NCBI RefSeq assembly: GCF_025153455.1
Contig: NZ_JANZNT010000001.1
Span: 248,001 to 312,000 of the forward strand
DNA: 64,000 nt
From: Sphingomonas sp. BGYR3
GTDB lineage: Bacteria > Pseudomonadota > Alphaproteobacteria > Sphingomonadales > Sphingomonadaceae
Reading direction: 5' to 3'
The translations under genes and the position numbers were made by a program. Positions 37,078 to 44,370 of this stretch are shown here, one piece after another (within the stretch, counting starts at the first letter, position 1; each line of letters opens with the position of its first letter). Below the pieces are notes generated by a model. It was not told where the DNA came from and did no database searches. It was given only the letters and a program-made list of their open reading frames with translations.

Positions 37078-38829
37078 TGGGTGTGGCTGATCGTCGGCAG
37101 GGACGGCAAGCTCGCCATCACCTCGACGCCCAATCAGGACAATCCGCTTATGGACGTGGCTGAGACAAAGGGCACGCCGATCCTGGGCAATGACGTCTGG
37201 GAACACGCCTACTACCTCATGCCGCCAGTCAGCGACGAACCGGTTGGCCCGCTCGCCAAGCTCAACCCAGAGCTCGCCCTCGACCAGCATCGCCCGGATC
37301 GCGCGCCGGGTCTGCCCGCCCGCTGCTTCGTCAACCAGGCCAGGGGTCTTGTTCATCGCCGATCGCAGATCTTCCGCCCCGCCCGGCTGCACCTGCTCAA
37401 GCGCATCCCAGGCGCGGGTGAACGCCCGGCGCTGCTCGACCAGCGGCTCGAGCCCCTGGCGCTGCATCCCGATCATTACCTTCGCTGCCTCGGCATAACG
37501 CTGCACCGCGCGCTCGAGTGGCACCGAGCGATCGGTCAGCAGGTCGCGCCCCTGACCCCATTGATGCTCGAGACTGGCCAGGGTCCGCGACGCAATGCCC
37601 GATCCGCCTTCGAGGTTCTCGGCGGCGATGCCCGACAGGGCAGCACCCTGCACCTCAAAGCCGGCACGCTCCCAAGCTTCGCGCGCAACGCCGAGCATCG
37701 CGCTCTTGCCGGTCCCGGCATAGCCAACCACCGAAGACAACCCGTGATCACCGGTCACATGCTCAAGCGCGCCACGCTGCTCGAGCGAGAGGTGCAGACC
37801 ACGTTGTTGGGCAGCAGCCAAGGCATGGTCCCGATGGCGCGGCGAAAGCCCGTGCGAGCGCTGCGCATCGAGCGATGCGGTGGCCCGCCCGAGCCGCTGC
37901 TCGGTCTCCAGCATCGCGCGCGACGTGAACCGCTCATCGCGCCGTCCGTCGCTTGCAAGCTTCACGATCTCCGGCGATGCGCGCACCGCTGCCATCACCT
38001 GATCGAACTGGTCTTTTCCCTCGCTGTGGCGATGCACGAACATCGCAAGCTCTCGGGTGGTGAAGGTCGATTGCTGATGGGTGATCGCATCGAGCGCGAT
38101 CCGCGGATCGGCGATGATCTTCTCCCCATTGGACCGGGCAATGGCATGGTGCTCGACCAGCCGCTCGCAGTCCCTGCCTTCGACGGCCATGCGCGAGGCG
38201 GCGGGGCCGATCTTGTTCTTCGGCTCGAGATCGATCCCGTGGGCTTCCAGCGACCGGTGATCGATGCGGGCATCGATATCGAGCGCGGCCAGCCGCTCGT
38301 TGACATGTCCGGCCCAGCGCTCGCGCCAGCCTTCCAATACATCGGTCCGGTTCCATTCGCGGTTTTTCCGGCCGAACCCGTCCTCATCGACCTCGCGCAT
38401 GGTCAGCATGACATGGGCATGTGGCTTGGGCTGGCCATCGACGCCCATGTCCCAGTGCACATTGAGATCGGCGACCATGCCCTCGCTCACAAACTCGCGC
38501 TGGACGAAGTCGCGGGCGAGCTCGATCCCCTGGGTAACAGTCAGCTCACGGGGAATGGCCAACTCGACCTCCCGGGCAAGCTGCGCGTCCTTGCGCAGCT
38601 CGGCAGCCTCGACCGCGTTCCACAGTTGCTCGCGGTCGCCCCAAGCCTCGGGTGCGCCGTCGGGCAGCATCACCTCGGAATGCACGACCCCGGTCTTGTT
38701 GGTGAAGTCATGGGAGCGGTCGAGGCGATCGTCGCGCAGCCGCCCGGCCGGGCGATAGGTGGCCGCGGCAACGGCCGATGAGCCGACCGCCCGCGAGATG
38801 ACCTTTGCCGAGAAATGGTAGATCGCCAT
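37069..38829 (-). pseudogene. traA: Ti-type conjugative relaxase TraA, internally deleted
   Basis: The 586-codon frame starts at ATG 38829 (MAIYHFSAKVISRA). The MobA/MobL-type relaxase domain is intact, with an active-site Tyr candidate in AAATYRP and the metal His pair in [11 protein letters not shown] helicase region follows with Walker [11 protein letters not shown], but at about 37530 it jumps from GRDLLTD directly to the C-terminal [19 protein letters not shown], removing Walker B and the later helicase motifs. Near 37215 the relaxase homology ends at FVADWR and the frame runs antisense through the SOD fragment. Family members are about 1,000 aa or longer. Helicase function must be lost, though nicking might survive. 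Confidence 0.88.
37072..37215 (+). pseudogene. Superoxide dismutase (Fe/Mn) internal fragment
   Basis: The + strand encodes [20 protein letters not shown], then [24 protein letters not shown]. This is the C-terminal-domain core of an Fe/Mn SOD, including the metal ligands Asp and His of DVWEHAYY. Both gene ends are missing: the left joins the truncated gene start and the right joins antisense relaxase sequence at about 37215. It is not a copy of the intact sodB at 49075, which reads VWEHAYYVDYRN and lacks the TPNQDNP segment, so it came from a different SOD gene. Confidence 0.85.
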
Positions 38830-38857
38830 GACGGCCATCCATCTACACCGCAAAGCG

Positions 38858-38887
38858 TACGTCGGCACGACGTATAAGCGCGCCCTC
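38858..38887. other. oriT with inverted repeat and RSF1010-like nic core
   Basis: TACGTCG and CGACGTA form a 7-bp perfect inverted repeat with a GCA spacer (38858-38874). Immediately after is TATAAGCGCGCCCTC (38873-38887), close to the TAAGTGCGCCCTC nic core of RSF1010/pTF1-type origins of transfer. It lies 29 bp upstream of traA and between the divergent traA and traC, where Ti-type plasmids carry oriT. Nicking would be expected within the TAAG/CGCG segment. Confidence 0.82.
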
Positions 38888-39000
38888 AAAAGAATTCATC
38901 TTTCTCGGGACGCGGGAATCTCACCAAAGATCAACGCATTGCTGCTGATCGAGCGGCCCGATAACTGGAGGGTCCCCACGCCAAACAGAAGGGACATCCC

Positions 39001-39327
39001 ATGCGCAAACCGCGGGACTTCGATGCCGAACTGAAGGCACTGACCGAGCGGGCAAAGCAGCTTCGGACCAGAAAGCAGAGCCAGCTGGGCGAGCTCGTCA
39101 TTGCAACTGGTGCGGACAGCCTCAGCCCCGACGAACTGGCCGGCGCGTTGCTCGCGCTTGCTCAGACCACCGACCGCACGAAGCGGGAGGCGTGGCGGCG
39201 GCGCGGCGAGGCGTTCTTTCAAGGCAAGCGCGACCAGTTTCGGGCAAGCGCTGCGGACCAGCCAGGCAGCGAGCCGCAGGATCAAGGCACAGATCGCGCG
39301 GACCCAGGCCAGCCAGGCGCGGCATGA
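39001..39327 (+). CDS. traC: Conjugal transfer protein TraC-like
   Basis: This 108-aa protein begins MRKPRDFDAELKALTERAKQ and contains KSQLGELVIATGADSLSPDELAGALL (seen as QLGELVIATGA and ELAGALLALA), a pattern found in Ti-type TraC/TraD accessory proteins beside traA. It is divergent from traA across oriT, as in Ti plasmids. These proteins help relaxosome formation. The AAGGGACATCCC leader contains a plausible ribosome site. The acidic, Gln-rich C-terminus is probably natural. Confidence 0.78.
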   Translation: MRKPRDFDAELKALTERAKQLRTRKQSQLGELVIATGADSLSPDELAGALLALAQTTDRTKREAWRRRGEAFFQGKRDQFRASAADQPGSEPQDQGTDRADPGQPGAA

Positions 39328-39343
39328 TCATCGGGACTGGCAA

Positions 39344-39383
39344 GTGAAGCGGCGCGAACGCACCCGTCAGCTGATCGAGCTTG
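39344..39383 (+). pseudogene. traD 5' stub
   Basis: The frame RDWQVKRRERTRQLIEL downstream of traC matches the start of the small TraD protein, which normally continues with a glycine-rich LGGLV segment. It stops matching at about 39383, where sequence antisense to a nucleotidyltransferase gene begins. Only about 13-17 codons remain. Confidence 0.6.
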
Positions 39384-39385
39384 CC

Positions 39386-39754
39386 GTCATTCACCTCCTG
39401 CAGGGTATGGACGATGAAGTTGACCGGGGTGCTCAGCGTGTGGGTGATGCCAAGCTCGCGGTTCAGTCGGTCCTCGAGCTTCAGCCAGTAGCTGACCCGG
39501 TCGGTCAATCGCTTGTCGTTGACGATGACCAGGAGGTCGAAGTCCGACTTGTAGCCCTTTGCGGTATGCGGCTCATCGACCCAGCCGCCTCTGGCATAGC
39601 TGCCATAGAGGATCACCTTGAGGATGCGGCCCTCCTTCTTCCACTCATGCTTGGCCAGCGCCAGCGCATCGTCGAACTCCTCGAACAGGATCTGCACCAC
39701 CCGCTCGAGCTCGCGCTGCTTGGCTGGCGGTAGATGATCGATATCGCTGCGCAT
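39386..39754 (-). pseudogene. Nucleotidyltransferase (HEPN-MNT type), 3' truncated
   Basis: From ATG 39754 the frame encodes MRSDIDHLPPAKQRELERVV, then a polymerase-beta-like nucleotidyltransferase core VILYGSYARGGWVDEP with KSDFDLLVIVND supplying the two Asp metal ligands. Full-length relatives add a HEPN domain after LQEVNDG. Here homology ends exactly at that point (about 39386) and the frame runs on to 39122 as meaningless sequence antisense to traC. The remaining about 123 residues keep the catalytic motifs but lack the HEPN part. Such proteins occur on sphingomonad mobile elements. Confidence 0.78.
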
Positions 39755-39806
39755 GGTCTCCTCACCCTGTAGGGCTTGATCGGGGATGGCAAGTCATTGG
39801 CAAGGC

Positions 39807-40037
39807 TCACCATGGCCAAAGACGCCGCCAGATTGGATCGGGTTCACGATCTGCCTCGATGAGTCGCTTCAGCGCCTCGACCAGCGCGGCCTCTACTCTC
39901 CCCACGCTGATCCCGAACATCATCGCCAGCGCCTCGTTGCTGAGCGAGGGGTCCGAACGCAGCGCCAGGATGAGCTGTCGCGCCAAGGGCGACATGCGCC
40001 GCATTGCCTTGCGATCAATCCGGTTCGCTTTGCCCAT
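39807..40037 (-). CDS. Small HTH protein, sigma-region-4-like
   Basis: This 76-aa basic protein starts at ATG 40037 (MGKANRIDRKAMRRMSPLAR) with CAGGAAAAC upstream. Residues about 15-62 form a helix-turn-helix resembling sigma factor region 4 (LSNEALAMMFGISVGRVEAALVEAL). The longer upstream frame to 40421 has no family character. It is probably a DNA-binding accessory protein of the mobile region. No specific role can be assigned. Confidence 0.6.
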   Translation of the reverse strand: MGKANRIDRKAMRRMSPLARQLILALRSDPSLSNEALAMMFGISVGRVEAALVEALKRLIEADREPDPIWRRLWPW

Positions 40038-40381
40038 GATGTTTTCCTGCGAGAACCGCCCAGGTCCGGCGCCGGGATGGCCGGGGGGCGGCAGGAGCAG
40101 GCCCGCAAGCCCCGCTGGCAAGGGCGGGGCTAGCAGCCAGCGACCGCCACCGGCATTCCGGCACAACAGACGCGGTTGCCATGAGGGCAGGGGACACCCG
40201 TTCCGGCTCGTGCTGACCAGCGGCAAAAATATTTGGTCGCAGTCCGGGAAGCACTGGCAAAGGCCAGGCAACGACCTGTCACCGCAGCGTAGAAACCGCA
40301 GAATCTCATCGAATTGACGGCCGCTCGCATCATCCAAAAGCTGCCCGGAACAGGGCATCACAACCATTGGATGATCAGCAC
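40038..40381. other. Gene-free stretch with GC hairpin
   Basis: I see no gene here. AGCCCCGC (40108-40115) and GCGGGGCT (40124-40131) form a perfect 8-bp stem with an 8-nt loop and no T-tract. The stretch separates the divergent small HTH gene and alpA and probably holds their promoters. Confidence 0.5.
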
Positions 40382-40582
40382 ATGACCCAGACCGCCCCCG
40401 ACCGAATCCTTCGCCTGCCAAAGGTGCTTGAGCGCACTGGCCTGTCGCGGGCCACCCTTTACCGGAAGATCAGGAGAGGGACCTTCCCCAAACAGATCAA
40501 GATCGCGGAGCGCTGTTCGGGCTGGCGGGAATCGGCCATCAATGAATGGCTGCACAACCCGATCTATTGGGGGATGGATTAG
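40382..40582 (+). CDS. AlpA family regulator / excisionase-like protein
   Basis: This 66-aa MerR-like winged-helix protein has the AlpA pattern RILRLPKVLERTGLSRATLYRK, then FPKQIKIAERCSGWRESAINEWL. AlpA-type proteins activate integrase or act as excisionases in prophages and islands. ATG 40382 is chosen, with an in-frame TTG 15 bp upstream as alternative. It is the last mobile-element gene before tRNA-Glu. Confidence 0.85.
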   Translation: MTQTAPDRILRLPKVLERTGLSRATLYRKIRRGTFPKQIKIAERCSGWRESAINEWLHNPIYWGMD

Positions 40583-40778
40583 GCCTGACCATCTGGGTCA
40601 ATTCCAACAGATTGAGCGTCGAATCTCTGGAGCAACCCGTCGAGCCCGCGATGTCAAAATGCGTCAGAGCGGTCGACAATGACCCGTAGAAGCGCAAACA
40701 GACTGTGGGACGAAATGGCGGCTCGATATAGCCTGCGCGTACCAACACCACGCAAAACTGACACGTTTTGCTTGATTT

Positions 40779-40853
40779 TGGTGACCCCTACGGGAATCGA
40801 ACCCGTGTTTCAGCCGTGAAAGGGCCGCGTCCTAACCGCTAGACGAAGGGGCC
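40779..40853 (-). tRNA. tRNA-Glu (anticodon TTC)
   Basis: The - strand reads GGCCCCT at the 5' acceptor, pairing with AGGGGTC, and ends with an encoded ACCA. The D arm CGTCTAGCGGTTAGGACG, the anticodon loop CCTTTCACG with TTC, and the T arm ACGGGTTCGATTCCCGT are all intact. It flanks the right side of the mobile region and is upstream of recJ on the same strand. Confidence 0.95.
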
Positions 40854-40925
40854 GTGTCGATGACGACGGAGGCGCTCACTATGCGAGGGGCGGGCGGGGG
40901 TCAAGCGGTCTTGCGAAATTTTCGT

Positions 40926-42686
40926 TCAATTGGCCCATGCCGCATCGTCCACGTGCAGTTCTGCGGCCGGTCGGCTGCCCCAATCGTCGGTTTTCGCCCG
41001 TCCTGCCAGCCATAGCCGCCGGTGCGTCGGCGCCCCCAGCAGTGCCTGACCCAGCGGAGTGTCCGCAGATCGGAACGCCATCGCCTTCAGGCTCGCGCCA
41101 TCCTCGCCGCTGATGATCGCCCGGACATGGCCGTTGCCGACGACGTCGCACCGCACGATGCGCACGGGGCCGGTGGCCACGCGCGGCGCGGGCCAGCCCA
41201 TGCCATAGGGGCCGGCGGCCTCCAGCGCATCGACCAGCGCTGGGTTCAGGCCGCGCGGCGAAACCATCGCATCGACCAGCAGCGCGCGCTCGCCCATCGC
41301 CCGTTCCACCGCCACCGCCAGCCGTTCGTGCAGGAAATCGGCCAGCGCCTGCACCTGATCGGCCGCGATGGTCACGCCCGCCGCCATGGCGTGCCCGCCG
41401 CCCGCGATCAGGATGCCCATATCCTTCGCCGCCAGGATGGCCGCGCCCAGGTCGACGCCCGCGATGCTGCGCCCCGACCCCTTGCCGATGCCCGATTCGT
41501 CCACCGCGATCACGATGACCGGCCGGTTCAGCTTTTCTTTCAGCCGCCCCGCGACGATCCCGATAACGCCGGGGTGCCATCCATTGCCCGCAATCACGGC
41601 AACCGCGCCGCTGCCGTGCCGGGCGGCCTCTGCCTCTGCACCTTCCTGAACCATCGCCTCGATCGCGCGACGTTCCTCGTTCAGCTGATTGAGCTCCTCC
41701 GCGATCCGGCGCGCCTCGGCCGGATCGGTGGTGGTCAACAGGCGCACGCCCAGGTCAGCCCGCCCGACGCGCCCGCCCGCATTGATTCGCGGCCCCAGGG
41801 CAAAGCCAAGGTCGGAACAGGTCGGCGCCCGCGTCAGCCGCGATGCCTCGATCAGCGCATTCAGGCCGATGTTGCGGCGACCGGCCATCACCTTCAGCCC
41901 CTGTGCCACGAAAGCTCGGTTGAGGCCGCGCAGCGCAGCGACATCGGCCACGGTGCCCAGCGCCACGATATCGAGCAGGTCCAGCAGGCGAGGCTCCGTC
42001 CGCCCGTTGAACCATCCCCGTGCGCGCAGAACGCGGACCAGCGCCGCACCCAGCAGGAACGCGACGCCGACCGCCGCCAGATGCCCGTGCGCCGCCCCTT
42101 CGCCCTCATCCAGCCGGTTGGGGTTCACCAGCGCATAGGCGGCGGGCAGCTCGGTCGCGCATTTGTGGTGATCGACCACGATCACCTCCGCCCCGGCATC
42201 GCGCGCCATGGCCAGGGCGTCGAACGCCTGTGCCCCGCAATCGACCGTGACGATCAGGTCCGCCCCTTCGCCCTTCAACCGGACCAGCGCCTCGCCCGAC
42301 GGGCCATATCCTTCCATCAGCCGGTCGGGGATATAGGGGCGCGGGGCCAGCCCCAGATCGCGGAGCAGGCGGATCAGCAGCGCGGCCGATGTTGCGCCAT
42401 CCACGTCGTAATCGCCGAACACCGCCACCTGTTCGCGCCGTTCGACCGCATCGGCCAGCCGCTCGGCGGCCCGGTCCATGTCGCGAAAGATGGAGGGGTC
42501 GGGCATGAACCCGCGAATCGACGGCGACTTGTGCGCCTCCACATCCTCGCGCACGCATCCCCGCGCCATCAGCAGGCGCGTGGTCAGATCGTCGGGCGAA
42601 AATCCCTGATCGGCCGCATTGGCCGGGGATCGCCAGCGCCACGGCTGGCCAAGGACAGAGGACTGGACGTTGCAGACAATGGACAT
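40926..42686 (-). CDS. recJ: Single-stranded-DNA exonuclease RecJ
   Basis: This 586-aa 5'-3' exonuclease acts in recombination and mismatch repair. DHH phosphoesterase motifs are clear: FGDYDVDGATSAALL (metal-binding Asp residues), IVTVDCGAQ, and VVDHHKC. DHHA1 appears as GRSIAGVDLGAAI and IAGGGHAMAAGV near residues 415-455, followed by the OB domain. ATG 42686 (MSIVCNVQSSVLGQPWRWR) fits usual alphaproteobacterial N-termini. It marks the return to core chromosome after the island. Confidence 0.95.
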   Translation of the reverse strand: MSIVCNVQSSVLGQPWRWRSPANAADQGFSPDDLTTRLLMARGCVREDVEAHKSPSIRGFMPDPSIFRDMDRAAERLADAVERREQVAVFGDYDVDGATSAALLIRLLRDLGLAPRPYIPDRLMEGYGPSGEALVRLKGEGADLIVTVDCGAQAFDALAMARDAGAEVIVVDHHKCATELPAAYALVNPNRLDEGEGAAHGHLAAVGVAFLLGAALVRVLRARGWFNGRTEPRLLDLLDIVALGTVADVAALRGLNRAFVAQGLKVMAGRRNIGLNALIEASRLTRAPTCSDLGFALGPRINAGGRVGRADLGVRLLTTTDPAEARRIAEELNQLNEERRAIEAMVQEGAEAEAARHGSGAVAVIAGNGWHPGVIGIVAGRLKEKLNRPVIVIAVDESGIGKGSGRSIAGVDLGAAILAAKDMGILIAGGGHAMAAGVTIAADQVQALADFLHERLAVAVERAMGERALLVDAMVSPRGLNPALVDALEAAGPYGMGWPAPRVATGPVRIVRCDVVGNGHVRAIISGEDGASLKAMAFRSADTPLGQALLGAPTHRRLWLAGRAKTDDWGSRPAAELHVDDAAWAN

Positions 42687-42743
42687 GACCCCATGGTCTT
42701 TAGTCCCATGCCGGGTGCCCGCGCCAGTGGTCTTGCCGACTGG

Positions 42744-43697
42744 TCAGCCCGCGCACACCCGCGCCCGCGCCGCCTGATATTCCGCGGACAGCCGCGCAAC
42801 CCGGTCCGCCACGCTTTCCACCGCCGTCACCGCGCCAATGCCCTGTCCGGAACCCCAGATGTCGCGCCATGCCTTTGCCGCGCCCCCGCCAAAGTTCATG
42901 GCGCTGGGGTCGCTTTCGGGCAGCGCATCGGGGTCCAGGCCCGCCGCAACGATCGACTGGCGCAGGTAATTGCCATGAACGCCGGTGAACAGGTTGGTGT
43001 ACACGATGTCCGACGCCCGGCCGTCGACAATGCCTTGCTTATACGCCTCCACCGCATTGGCCTCAGTCGTGGCGATGAAGGGCGAACCGATATAGGCAAG
43101 GTCAGCGCCCGCCGCCTGTGCCGCCAGCACCGCGCCGCCATTGGCGATGGCACCGGACAGCGCAACCGGCCCGTCGAACCATTGCCGCACCTCCTGCGTA
43201 AAGGCGAAGGGGTTGAGCCGCCCGGCATGGCCGCCGGCACCCGTACAGACCAGGATCAGGCCATCCGCGCCCTTTTCCACCGCCTTGTGCGCGAACCGGT
43301 CGTCGATCACGTCGTGCAGCGTGATGCCGCCCCAGCCATGCACAGCGGTATTCAGCTCCTCGCGCGCGCCGAGCGATGTAATGACGATTGGCACCTTCCA
43401 TTTGGCGCAGGTCATCAGATCCGCCTCCAGCCGGTCGTTTGACCGGTGGACGATCTGGTTGACCGCAAACGGCGCGGCGGGCGTATCGGGATGGTCCCGG
43501 TCCCATGCCGCCAGTTCCTCGGTAATCCGGTGCAGCCATTCGTCCAGCAGGCTTTGCGGCCGGGCGTTCAGCGCGGGAAACGACCCCACGATCCCCGCCT
43601 TGCACTGGGCGATGACCAGATCGGGGCCGGAAATGATGAACAGCGGCGAACCGATCACCGGAAGCCGCAAGCGAGCGAAGATCGAGGTAAGAGCCAT
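42744..43697 (-). CDS. Nitronate monooxygenase family FMN enzyme
   Basis: This 317-aa TIM-barrel flavoprotein of the NPD/2-nitropropane dioxygenase family contains LPVIGSPLFIISGPDLVIAQ at the N-terminus, the phosphate-binding LVCTGAGGHAGRLNPF, ALSGAIANGGAV and ADLAYIGSPFIAT. It likely oxidises nitronates or similar compounds such as propionate 3-nitronate. The related enoyl reductase FabK is less likely given the GAGGHAG motif. It is in the same orientation as recJ, 57 bp away. Confidence 0.9.
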   Translation of the reverse strand: MALTSIFARLRLPVIGSPLFIISGPDLVIAQCKAGIVGSFPALNARPQSLLDEWLHRITEELAAWDRDHPDTPAAPFAVNQIVHRSNDRLEADLMTCAKWKVPIVITSLGAREELNTAVHGWGGITLHDVIDDRFAHKAVEKGADGLILVCTGAGGHAGRLNPFAFTQEVRQWFDGPVALSGAIANGGAVLAAQAAGADLAYIGSPFIATTEANAVEAYKQGIVDGRASDIVYTNLFTGVHGNYLRQSIVAAGLDPDALPESDPSAMNFGGGAAKAWRDIWGSGQGIGAVTAVESVADRVARLSAEYQAARARVCAG

Positions 43698-43747
43698 CGG
43701 GCAAGGATAGCGCGCCGGATGGGGCTGTCGACTCCGTTACGGAATGG

Positions 43748-44272
43748 CTAATCCACCTGCGTCAGCGCCGCCGCATAATGCCGCGCGCGTGCAGCATAAT
43801 GCGCGGCCGACGCGATCAGCCCGGCCCGCGCCGCATCGTCCAGCGTCCGCACGGGACGGGCAGGGGAACCGACGATCAGCGTGCCGGGTTCGAACCTCTT
43901 GCCCTCTGTCACCAGCGCGCCTGCGCCGACGATGCAATCATCCGGGATATGTGCGTTGTTCAGGACGATGGCGCCCATGCCGATCAGCACGCGGTTGCCG
44001 ATCGTACAGCCGTGCAGCACGGCGTGGTGCCCGATGGTGCAATCCTGCCCGATGGTCAGCGGCGCGCCCGGATCGCTGTGCAGCATCGCGCCCTCCTGCA
44101 CATTGCTGCGCGCGCCGATCAGGATGGGCGTATTGTCGCCGCGCGCCACCGCGCCGAACCAGAAACTCGCGCCATCGCCCAGCTGCACGTCCCCGATCAG
44201 GTCCGCACTCGGCGCAACCCAGGCATCCGTGCCCAGTACCGGGGCCTTTCCGTCAATGGCGTATAGCGGCAT
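43748..44272 (-). CDS. Gamma-carbonic anhydrase-like hexapeptide protein
   Basis: This 174-aa left-handed beta-helix protein has repeats such as GDGASFWFGAVARGDNTPI and IGARSNVQEGAMLHSD. Metal-binding His residues of the gamma-CA family are present in MLHSDPG and IGHHAVLHGC. Such proteins (YrdA/PaaY-like) form trimers with Zn or Fe at the interfaces. Actual carbonic anhydrase activity is uncertain in this subgroup. It has no signal peptide and is cytoplasmic. Confidence 0.9.
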   Translation of the reverse strand: MPLYAIDGKAPVLGTDAWVAPSADLIGDVQLGDGASFWFGAVARGDNTPILIGARSNVQEGAMLHSDPGAPLTIGQDCTIGHHAVLHGCTIGNRVLIGMGAIVLNNAHIPDDCIVGAGALVTEGKRFEPGTLIVGSPARPVRTLDDAARAGLIASAAHYAARARHYAAALTQVD

Positions 44273-44287
44273 GGTTTCTCCAACCTT

Positions 44288-44355
44288 CGTCGTTGCGAGC
44301 GCAACGAGGCAATCCGGCGACAGGAACGGATTGCTTCACTACGCTCGCAATGACG
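44288..44355. repeat. Intergenic inverted repeat, REP-like
   Basis: CGTCGTTGCGAGCGCAACG with AGGCAATCC is followed about 12 bp later by its inverted counterpart GGATTGCTTCACTACGC with TCGCAATGACG. It belongs to the same family as the copy at 57474. Such repeats are scattered in intergenic gaps of sphingomonad genomes and can form long hairpins. It may also terminate transcription between the two - strand genes. Confidence 0.85.
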
Positions 44356-44370
44356 ATCAACACGACACGC

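Noticed and set aside
36778-38781. A 667-codon + strand frame through the TonB/relaxase junction
   Set aside because: Only about 47 codons (37072-37215) match a real protein, an SOD. The rest is antisense to traA or out of frame with the receptor gene.
41022-43442. An 806-codon + strand frame across recJ and the nitronate monooxygenase
   Set aside because: It is antisense to two clearly recognised genes and has no family character. The similar 707-codon frame at 43744-45867 is antisense to the carbonic anhydrase-like gene and the DAHP synthase.
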